Assembly (NCBI GenBank): GCA_002803225.1
Contig: NXFV01001134.1
Location: 1-37,370 of the forward strand
Direction of reading: 5' to 3'
Length of the DNA: 37,370 nt
DNA from: Gamarada debralockiae
Taxonomy: Eukaryota; Ascomycota; Leotiomycetes; Helotiales; Hyphodiscaceae
This document shows positions 30,158 to 37,370 of the stretch, in pieces (the first letter of the stretch is position 1; each line of letters begins with the position of its first letter). The notes beneath the pieces are model-generated. The model did no database searches. It saw only the letters and a program-made list of their open reading frames with translations, and was not told the origin of the DNA. Position numbers and translations under genes: made by a program.

Positions 30158-31290
30158 TCAATCTCTTGCAATGAACCTAGACCAAACCTCCACCGCGACC
30201 AGGCTGGTTTTCGATACAAGTATCGACAGGGCAAATGATACAAGGTACATCGGCCAAATATCATTTGCCCTTTCGATATCATCTGTAATTTTTTAGGGGC
30301 TTAACCACTAAACGATAGGCTAGAAAGCCACTAATCTCGCTAAACCTTTAGGGTCTATTTAGTGGTAGTGCCCCTGTAAATATTAATTTTAAACTAATCG
30401 CGATCGATACGATTCGATACTATTCTATACTAGTGGAAACTTGTACCTTTGTATCATTTGCCCTTCGATACTGTATCAAAAACCGGCCTGACCGCGACGG
30501 GTACGAAACTATCAACTGCTACGAGAGAGCCAGCTAACCCATTTGTCTGACTCCATACTTCTGCTAACTGTGCGGAAGTGAAGGAATTGACTTTAGAACC
30601 CCAGTCTTCAATAGAGCACTATTGCTTTGTACATCAGCTATAAAGACTATATATTTCCTGTCTTGAGGAATGCCATCGGCGAATTCCAAGAGTATATTTT
30701 CGCCGCTGTAGATCCGCAAACCGGGCAAGCCCGGACGCACGTAAGGCCCGGAAAATCCCAATCACACCAAATGCTCACAAGGCTCAGAATCTTGAGTCAT
30801 CGATTGATAACTCGTGTATCGTAGGGCGCAAGCTCAATCCAAGAGCGCCAATAATACAGCCATCTGAATCGAGTCGTATATGATCAGACTTCTGTAATTC
30901 CTCGATACCGCTCGTAATGCCAGCGGTGGTATCCATTATTGCCGTGAGATAGTCCACGGACACAGGCTTGACTGTTTGGAAAAGACTGCGGAACGCAGAT
31001 GCTTGAAGCCGTCCAGGAAGTGAGCGCTCACAACCGAGCACCGAGAAGCATCGAAGAGCAATCAGAATCTGCTCTTCAGTGTGAAGGTCAAGTCGACACG
31101 ACGCTTGGTTCCTCGGCGGACGACCCGTGATATCAAACCCGTCGATAAGGATGGTTGGAGAACTATAGTCGCCAACCAGTTCCTTAACGGTAGCATCAAT
31201 ATGAGTTTGGGCCAGGCTATTCTCAAGTACGCTCCGTGCCGATTAACCAACGGGCAATCGGGGACAGAAAGAGCTGGATTCGAAGGGATT
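30158..31290 (-). pseudogene. Organomercurial lyase (MerB)-like gene with thioredoxin-like N-terminus, inactivated
   Basis: One frame carries ELVGDYSSPTILIDGFDITG and QASCRLDLHTEEQILIAL, like the SPTVLVDG...G motif of thioredoxin-like domains linked to mercury genes; CPLVN just upstream lies in another frame. Next comes a MerB-like region: VKPVSVDYLTAIMDTTAG, HIRLDSDGCIIGALGLSLRP, HELSIDDSRF. Then TGA, Ala-Leu, TGA, Ala-Phe-Gly replaces the family's Tyr-Ala-Trp-Cys-Ala-Leu-Asp, so the catalytic Cys and Asp are lost (stops at 30,786-30,784 and 30,777-30,775). The frame shifts to GENILLEFADGIPQDR, then to IEDWGSKVNSFTSAQLAEVW, where Gly replaces the last catalytic Cys. A MITE (30,200-30,490) interrupts the final codons. 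MerB breaks C-Hg bonds; this copy cannot. Confidence 0.62.
30200..30490. mobile_element. hAT-type MITE with perfect 8 bp target duplication
   Basis: The 291 bp element starts CAGGCTGGTTTTCGATACAA; the reverse complement of its end starts CAGGCCGGTTTTTGATACAG. Inverted-repeat similarity runs for about 48 bp (both arms contain AGGGCAAATGATACAA). ACCGCGAC occurs immediately on both sides, 30,192-30,199 and 30,491-30,498. Eight-base duplications and CAG-starting termini are the marks of the hAT superfamily. The interior is non-coding. The insertion is in the 3' end of the MerB-like gene, and the target duplication is unmutated. Confidence 0.92.
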
Positions 31291-31299
31291 TTCGTTGGG

Positions 31300-31979
31300 C
31301 CATCATTGAACAACCGGGCGAGAGTTCGAGTAGCCAAACCGCCTCGACGAGCTAGGGGCGGCTTTAGCCCGTGGGACGACGCTTTTGCTTTTGGTATGAC
31401 CGCAACCTGTGGAAGCTAGCGTGGTGAGAGATTTCTCACGTTTTGGCCAGGCCTGGTGTTCGATCATGATACCTACAGCGCCGGCGAGTGCAAAGCTGCC
31501 CACTCCTTGTAATCAGAAAGAGGAAGATTTTCACGTAGCTCTCAGACGTACCATTCAACGGTGCGCTTCACATTCATAGGGGAGCCGTAGCCAGTGCCCC
31601 CGTCTACAAAGGTTGGGACAGACCTGTCGAACTGTCTCTTGGATCTTGCGACATATGTCCTCCATAGCGATATAGCCGCTGTCTGGTAGACCTTGCGACG
31701 AGGCAACGTTATAACATGCGAGAAAGACAAGCGGCCTCTTCGCACAGCCGTGAGGTCATGCCGTCGTACGAGCAACATGTCGATACGATTTTGGAGGGTC
31801 CTTCTTGGCTGCTTGAGCATCGTGCACAGCCTCGACGTCTGCATCGAGAGAATTCGTCCTCGAACGTCCCGTATTGTTACGGTACGATCTTCAGGAGCGC
31901 CTTTAGTGGCTATATTGTCGTAGGAAGGTATATCATCGAAAGCAAAGGGAAATGAAGACGGTGGAGAAATAGAGCCCAT
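31300..31979 (-). pseudogene. Isocitrate lyase/PEP mutase-family gene, truncated and frameshifted
   Basis: The ATG at 31,979 (AAAATGG context) opens a short leader. Family blocks then appear in three frames: MTSRLCEEA; YNVASSQGLPDSGYIAMEDI plus RKIQETVRQV; and VPTFVDGGTGYGSPMNVKRT. A 56 bp intron (31,496-31,551; GTACGT...GGCAG) leads to FALAGAVGIMIEHQAWPKR. A 33 bp GT-AG gap (31,407-31,439) restores the catalytic-type KRCGH followed by TKSKSVVPRAKA. After that, similarity stops near 31,300, before the second half of the barrel. Relatives normally have DGDTGYG and MIEDQ; here one metal-binding-type Asp is Gly and the other is His. Members cleave or form C-C or P-C bonds of 2-oxo/isocitrate-like acids (2-methylisocitrate lyase, oxaloacetase types). 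Clearly dead. Confidence 0.7.
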
Positions 31980-32599
31980 TTTTACGTGTTATCAGGTTGC
32001 TAGAATCCCGTATATGGTTGCAATTACGAGAATAGCTGGGTTTCTTATCTTATTGTGAAAGGAGTTCTTCTAAGTTAGAGATCTCTGTAGCTATACAACT
32101 AGAGCCGAAGCATTCATCGGTCTATCTTTCATCTTACCGCGTAACGTTAACCACAATGTTGGTTGGAATTGCCTAATCAGGTATAGCCTGTATTTCCCCC
32201 TCTTTGTGATATAAGAGAGCTCTTCCCCTCCTTGTATTTCAGCTCCTTAGATATCAGCTAGGTCTAGAAATGCCACTATATTTCGCCCTCAAAATACAGC
32301 TCAACTGACACACAAACAGTAAAATCCGAGACGAAATATGTGTGTTTCGTAAGTATATTTCCAACTTGATTGCTCTGCCGATACCGGAAGAGCGATCGTA
32401 TTGCCCTAATCCCCATATTTCACAAACTATCACGCGACTAATAAGGCAAAGTCCACAAACCTTTGTTTCTCGAGTTTATTTATCGGTGCCCCGTCCAATA
32501 CCGGAATAGTGATCCCCAATTCTCGGATTACTTTTGACGAGAACAGAAGACTTGACCTGGGGGACGGATTGCAAGTCGCTTGCATTGAACGCAGAGAAA

Positions 32600-33697
32600 A
32601 TGGCGAGTTCCGATACTACACCATGTCTCTTTCCAGGAGAAGTCCTCGATCACGTTACCGAACTGCCCTGCCTTCATAGATATTTCCTGGCCGACAAGGA
32701 ACTGCCTTTGGTAGTCTTGATCCCTGGAGGCGCCCATACTGCCCGGATTTTTTATGGAGGTCACTTGGGGCACGACCCGGAGGACTTCTTAGCTTCGTGG
32801 CTCACAAAGGCGGGCCTTGGAGTACTTGGAATCTCCTATCCCATAGAAAGCGAGCCAACGCTCATTCCTGCAGTTGCTCCAGGCTTTCGTATCAACCAGT
32901 GGGGCCGTCAGGCAGCAGAAGTAACCAAGAAGGTAGTTGAGAAAAACCAACTATGCGGTGACATTGTGCTTGTTGGCTGGAGTATGGGAGGAAGATTGGT
33001 CGTGCCGTTTTCGAAAGCTGCCAAGGCCCTAGAGTTGAACGTCAAGCTATTCGTATCTCTTTCCGCAACACCAGGGCTACCTAGAATTCAGCCTCCGCCT
33101 CCAGGAAGAAGTTGTACCAAAGCCGGATATGCGACGTTTCCAAGTATGTCCAGATTGTTTATGGCTCAGCTTCGTGAGCAAGAGCAGCTGAATAACGACA
33201 AGATCATAATTCCACCTGAGGTATATTACAGTCAATACTACGGCCATACTCCAGTGAGCCTCCTCGGATGGAATCTGAAGTTTGACGGACGGAGCGGATT
33301 TGCCGATGACAAATGGGGTTCTGTGGAAGACGCAGCGGCTCACGATTTTGCCTGTCTACCATGGATTTCCACCTTGTGGCCGACAAGCCAGCTAGATGCA
33401 CGTCATGCTCTATCCGACAAAGCGACGTGGGCCTTCATGCTCACACAGAGACTGACCGCCGTATTCCAGGAGCTGCCTCAATTCCCATCCGTAAGCTCTT
33501 CGCGCTGGGATGAAATCGTGGAATTTGTTCACTCTGCACCAGGAACGTTGTCTGCTTCGGTGCGTGGAAATCATTTCTTTTTTCTGGGGAGATCAGGTGC
33601 AAAAGCGACGGCAGAAGGAATCATTCAGCATCTCAATACTGCAAACGCTCTGCAGTCTCAATTGACCAAGTTAGTTGGAGATCTTGATCTGAAATAG
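32600..33697 (+). CDS. Alpha/beta-hydrolase-fold protein
   Basis: Intact intronless 365-residue frame. The first in-frame ATG is 32,600; an extension to 32,534 would need a TTG start. The oxyanion-hole strand LVVLIPGGAHTARIFYGG lies at 37-54. The nucleophile elbow GWSMGG at 126-131 places the catalytic Ser at 128. The late GNHFFFLG places the likely catalytic His at 325. The acid is probably one of the Asp/Glu residues around 300-310. There is no signal peptide and no membrane segment, so it is probably a cytosolic esterase, lipase-like or thioesterase-type enzyme; the substrate cannot be told. A Pro-rich loop follows residue 163. It is the only unbroken gene in the 27-37 kb part of the window and is divergent from the isocitrate lyase-family relic. 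Confidence 0.8.
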   Translation: MASSDTTPCLFPGEVLDHVTELPCLHRYFLADKELPLVVLIPGGAHTARIFYGGHLGHDPEDFLASWLTKAGLGVLGISYPIESEPTLIPAVAPGFRINQWGRQAAEVTKKVVEKNQLCGDIVLVGWSMGGRLVVPFSKAAKALELNVKLFVSLSATPGLPRIQPPPPGRSCTKAGYATFPSMSRLFMAQLREQEQLNNDKIIIPPEVYYSQYYGHTPVSLLGWNLKFDGRSGFADDKWGSVEDAAAHDFACLPWISTLWPTSQLDARHALSDKATWAFMLTQRLTAVFQELPQFPSVSSSRWDEIVEFVHSAPGTLSASVRGNHFFFLGRSGAKATAEGIIQHLNTANALQSQLTKLVGDLDLK

Positions 33698-34120
33698 CGA
33701 GGCCTATAATGTCTTACTTAATATGTGCTACCTAGAGATTGAGAAAGTAGATTTTATAGAGCACTCCATTGAGCAGGTTTTCGGATGTTTTGCGCTGAAG
33801 CATTTCACTCCTACTGGCATTGCCACCTCGAAGCCAATGAAGAAGCGCCGCCGTGGTAGGTAGTGAGTTTGCAGGAGAAATCATGGCTCCTCAGTTATGG
33901 AATTCTGTACTCTCTTGGCCAATTTATAACGGCACAGTATGTTATCGCCAATCACGCCTAGAAGGAGCTTTATTTACAGTGAGTAGTAGAATGTATTTCA
34001 TCCACAGATTACAGTCGAGCTATAACAACTACCTGCTTGCTCCTGCAAATTCCTTAAGGTTGATGGCGATCACCAGCCTCATGTCTGCGGGTTCCAGTTC
34101 ATACCAGGGTAGAAAAATGC
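33698..34120. other. 3' flank of the hydrolase gene
   Basis: A 121-codon frame (33,853-34,218) runs into the neighbouring MITE and has no motif, so it is not a gene. Nothing else seen. Confidence 0.5.
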
Positions 34121-34377
34121 GTCGCAGTCAAAAGTTTGGAATACGCAGCGTATTTAGGCCATGTAATGTCGCAATCAGCCTTGTATTACGCTGTAATTTT
34201 AAGCTAGGGTGTCTGTAAGCACTCCCTGTCGCTAATTGGCAGCCCTTCGTGTCGGCATCCAATCGTGTCAGGGTATCTAGGCCTGTAATTTCCAAGCGAC
34301 CAAGGCCTGTAATTCAGGCCAGGGCCCTTGTAAATACAGCGTGATTGTCATGTATATTCCAAACTTTTGACCGCGAC
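34121..34377. mobile_element. 257 bp MITE-like element
   Basis: Left terminal 23 bases GTCGCAGTCAAAAGTTTGGA plus ATA; the right terminus in reverse complement is identical except for one G for A (22 of 23). The similarity continues inward in weaker form (CGCAGCGTATTTA against CACGCTGTATTTA). Two copies of AGGCCTGTAATT lie inside. No target duplication could be read at the ends, so the true ends may lie a few bases away; a Tc1/mariner-type origin is possible. Confidence 0.75.
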
Positions 34378-34654
34378 CTTCATACTGCGATTTATACTAA
34401 GCGTGTTATAATCTAGCAAAAGGATATACAGTTGGTTTAGGCAATAAAATGTGGCATACTAGGCTATTTAAGGAGAGATAGTGCTAGGAGTTAAAGGCAG
34501 ATTATAAGGGATAATAGTTAAATGTTAGATTTTTATATTTAATAGACAACTATAGACTCTAGTACTTTAAAAGAAACAGTAATTATTATAAAGCTTAGTA
34601 CCAAATATTATACTAGTAAGACTTCAATATAGTATAATACATAAGCATCATGTG
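34378..34654. other. AT-rich stretch without genes
   Basis: Strongly AT-rich, with many TA and TAA steps and no open frame. Typical of RIP-altered or transposon-derived sequence. Confidence 0.5.
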
Positions 34655-34770
34655 TTGGGTTCTCAATGGGTACCTAGTGGGTAAGTTGCCTACTGGTTTA
34701 AAACCCACCTACTAGGTTGGGTACCTATAGGTGGGTTTACATACTAAAAAAAACTCACCCATGGGTACTA
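34655..34770. repeat. Cluster of GGGTACCTA / CCCACCTAC motifs
   Basis: TGGGTACCTAGTGGGT, AAACCCACCTACTAGG, TTGGGTACCTATAGGTGGGT and CTCACCCATGGGTAC occur in direct and inverted orientation within 115 bp. Dense short subterminal repeats of this kind occur at the ends of hAT-like elements, but no full inverted repeat or target duplication was found. Confidence 0.55.
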
Positions 34771-35560
34771 TTGCGCAGCCTAAAAATAGACTTCTCGTCG
34801 ATAATGAGATACAGACAGTCTGCAAAGAGTGCTTGAGGAAGCCGAGATTCGCTCTCGAGAGCCTTTGTGTCAAGCCTCCAAGTGGGATTTTGACAGGAAT
34901 CTTGAACAGAGAATGGAGAGTTCCACCGCAGAAGTTATGTGACTTGATCCTAGTCGAGCGACGTGTAGGATTGGATTTTGACATCCGCAACAGTAGCTAT
35001 CTCTTCCACTTTCTTACTTGCCTGCAAAAGTACATATATCTTGCCGTTCCTGCGGTTCCATCCAGGTTGACATCTTAACTGAGGAGGAGTCTCTCCGGCT
35101 AAAAATCTGCTATAATATTGACGATTAGGTTGTAAACGATAAGTTGCTCGCGGTTGAGTAAATGGACAGAATGCAAAGAAGCGAGAGGTTGTTCTGGAGG
35201 AAAAGCACGCTTGATGGAGTCCCAAAACGCGGTTGTGAGCTCAGCGTATTATCTATGGTCCGTCGCTGTCCCTGGCAACGCTGAATTTATTCAGCTACGA
35301 AGTCCCTAGTAGGGGATGTGGGTAGAATAATGGCCAGACAAGAATAGAGAGTCATCCTCTACGAGGGTTAAGGAGAAAGAATAAACAGGAAGAAAAATGA
35401 GCTCCATTTGAGATTCTGTGCAGTGCGACTCCTTCAGGACGGTCGAACCGAACGGAATTGAGGTACTTGGTTCTTGCTAATACTACCACGAAAGTCAGAC
35501 TCTAATCTCGTCCTCGCTGGTTCCGTTTTAGTCTCCGGACGTGAGCAGCTGCTGCTTTAA
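34771..35560. other. No gene recognised
   Basis: A 115-codon plus-strand frame and a 91-codon minus-strand frame overlap here without motifs. It could be the interior of the element suggested by the repeat cluster at 34,655-34,770. Confidence 0.35.
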
Positions 35561-35693
35561 CCTGAGCCGAGGGTGAGCGTACCTGATCAAAGCCTGAGCA
35601 GAGCCTGAGCATACCTGAGCATACCTGAGCAGAGCCTGAGCAGAGCCTGAGCCATCCTGAGCCATGGCCTGAGCATCCTGAGCACGCCCTGAG
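35561..35693. repeat. CCTGAGC minisatellite
   Basis: Ten exact CCTGAGC heptamers plus one CCTGAGT between 35,561 and 35,694. Most are spaced 10 to 12 bases, with spacers such as AGAG, ATA and CATG. Units are imperfect, so the array is diverged or was never strictly tandem. No gene overlaps it convincingly. Confidence 0.85.
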
Positions 35694-36087
35694 TCAGCCT
35701 GCGCACCATAATGTGGAACCCATTTCGGCCTTCTGTGTGCCCCGGCTATAGTTTCCTGACCAAACTTTGCCCGGGAATCTGTTTCTGCTCCCTTTCAAGG
35801 GTTCCTGCCGGAGCTGATTTTGGATCCCTCTTGTCAAAGAGCACATGAGTAGTAATTCAGCTTCACAATTTACCGAACAACACCAATTCAACGTCATCGC
35901 ATTCAAACATATAACCTCTATTTGCCGAGCAGTTGTTTAACTTATTTGTTATAAGAACTCGTACTTTCACACAACTACTCCGCTATGAGCGTTTCTCTAT
36001 AGCTATCAAGAAGGCACAAAAGGCTATACTACGAATCTTGGGGTCCGGAGTGTTAGCAGGTCTAGAAGGTACGGCGATATCTAGGGA

Positions 36088-36140
36088 CAGGCAACAGGCT
36101 ATCGGAACATGCAACAGGCTATCAGGATAGGCAACAGGAA
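36088..36140. repeat. GCAACAGGCTATC short tandem repeats
   Basis: Two copies of GCAACAGGCTATC and one variant GCAACAGGAATAG, spaced about 20 bases apart. A small diverged repeat in AT-rich sequence. Confidence 0.7.
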
Positions 36141-36408
36141 TAGTTAGAGTCAAGCTATAGGTATAAGGGAGGAGTTGAACTCTAGAGAAAAGGGCAGAGA
36201 TTTTGAATTGAAGCTTTTGAAGCCTATTTCGGACTAGCGTCATATGCACCTCAGTATCAGAGTACTCATAACAACAAGAGTGCTAGCCTGCGGCTTGCAC
36301 GAAGCCTTCGCACTTTCAGAAGAGAAGGCCTAGTGATTAAACAGCTCTTGTGGCTGTAAAAGTACCCAAAATATCAAGATAATAGAGTGATTATTAGGCG
36401 GAAAAGAT

Positions 36409-36660
36409 TTAAAACCATGTGATTATAATAAATACCCTTTGGAGTTCAATTGCAGCTAATCTCTTCTGCGTCTGGAGTTCAATCGCAGCTGACCTCTTTG
36501 CTTCTTGCAGTTCAAGCAGCCTAGTAGCAGCATCATTAAGCTTATGCTGTTGCGCCTGATATTCTAGCTCTTGAATCTTCCTTCTTTGTTTTAGCTCCTA
36601 AACCTTTGACCTCTGGAGGTCAATTACATCTAACCTCTATTGACTTGTAATATGCTACTT
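36409..36660 (-). pseudogene. Coiled-coil relic with Gln-to-stop changes, probably transposon-derived
   Basis: Minus-strand reading gives RKIQELEYQAQQHKLNDAAT, LLELQEAKRSAAIELQTQKR and LAAIELQRVFIIITWF, ending TAA at 36,411-36,409. A Gln/Glu/Lys/Leu heptad pattern and an internal repeat (AAIELQ twice) mark a coiled coil. Upstream in the same frame, RLDVIDLQRSKV and ELKQ are separated by TAG, with further TAA/TAG where Gln would fit (K-stop-HITSQ-stop-RLDV). Each stop equals CAA or CAG with C changed to T, the RIP signature. Similar tails end many fungal transposon proteins; the assignment is inference. Confidence 0.5.
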
Positions 36661-37370
36661 GGTACTATCTAGACTAGACTACTTCCGAGAACTATATCTT
36701 AGAGACGCAAGTAGATTAAATAGGGGTTTAGGAGAAGAATCTATCTTAATATCAAGTAGGCAACTATAGAATAGCAGGCGAAGATCCTTGACACACAAAA
36801 TAGTACGTATAGGGGAAAGTCAGTCCCTATTGTTCCCCTTATATACAGAAAGCAGGTGTGACGGCCCTAACGCTCCTAATGTTGAGCCCTGGCTCAATAT
36901 AGGTATAATAGTCCTAGGGGAAATTATGCCTAAGGCGTAGTCCTGAGATCATATGACAAGTGGGTCTTACAATTATAAGAACCTCGCTTAGATCACGTGT
37001 AGTACAATAGGCTTAGCTATATCTTCTCTTTCTCTGGCCTCCTATCTTCCCTTCTTTCTTCTTTAGTTTAGAATCCTTATCTATATAATATAATAGTAGA
37101 GAATTGAAGCTATTTGCCTAAGGTTTTCCTACTTTTGTAATATAATTCTAAACTCTTCTATTCTACCTAGGAAGGCTTTTTATAATATCCTACTACGTAC
37201 GAATTATCGAATTCCTAATACTTAGAAGAACCTATAACTAGTTAATAACCCTTAATATTTAAAAGAATACCTTAGAACGAAAACTATTAGTAGATATTAA
37301 TAAAACCTCTAAAACTTTACTTATACTTAATTTCGCTTATAGATATTATTAGACTTATTTCTAAGACTAT
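36661..37370. other. AT-rich, probably RIP-altered tail
   Basis: From about 37,020 the sequence is dominated by TA, TAA and TTA, with no open frame of note, continuing to the window end. It probably belongs to an old transposon extending beyond the window. A CACGTG lies near 36,992 without a neighbouring gene. Confidence 0.5.

Noticed and set aside
32534..32599. 22-codon N-terminal extension of the hydrolase
   Set aside because: It would start with TTG; the first ATG at 32,600 gives a natural alpha/beta-hydrolase start.

Overview
The window reads as nuclear DNA of a filamentous ascomycete (Pezizomycotina). Genes have 46-66 bp introns with GTRAGT-type donors, CTAAC-like branch sites and YAG acceptors. 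OPI1, the gene called ccg-8 in Neurospora, is present, as are fungus-restricted accessory families and AT-rich relics whose stop codons look like RIP (CpA to TpA). A leotiomycete is my best guess, from remembered resemblance of the accessory families; I cannot prove it from sequence alone.

Four conserved housekeeping genes are intact and spliceable by eye: NOP10 (7.1-7.3 kb, plus) and NOB1 (7.6-8.9 kb, minus), convergent, both serving ribosome biogenesis; the AP-1 clathrin adaptor mu subunit (21.6-23.1 kb, minus); and OPI1 (24.5-26.3 kb, plus), divergent from it. A fifth intact gene encodes an alpha/beta hydrolase (32.6-33.7 kb, plus).

Around them lies a belt of broken accessory genes. From left to right: a lysine-rich start of a possible gene (2.6-3.3 kb); a fungus-specific helical-domain protein (3.9-5.6 kb); an F-box/2EXR-like gene (5.9-6.6 kb); a family of unknown function present twice in inverted orientation (12.4-13.3 and 18.0-18.3 kb); a ubiquitin-like-domain protein (14.0-15.5 kb); a caspase-like (C14) protein (18.9-20.7 kb); a second F-box-like gene (26.9-27.9 kb); an organomercurial-lyase (MerB)-like gene with a thioredoxin-like N-terminus (30.2-31.3 kb); and an isocitrate lyase/PEP mutase-family relic (31.3-32.0 kb). 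Most are broken by single-base indels, sometimes with stop codons, while the housekeeping genes have none.

The clearest mobile-element event is a 291 bp hAT-type MITE at 30,200-30,490. It has ~48 bp inverted repeats and a perfect 8 bp target duplication, and it sits inside the last codons of the MerB-like gene; reading across the empty site restores the gene's C-terminus. Two further MITE-like elements (9.2-9.6 and 34.1-34.4 kb), minisatellites, and an AT-rich transposon-like tail (34.4-37.4 kb) complete the picture. I see no tRNA, rRNA or CRISPR array. The best candidates for something undescribed are the inverted paralogue pair, whose third-position substitution pattern reveals a real but unnamed protein family, and the MerB/thioredoxin-like fusion relic.
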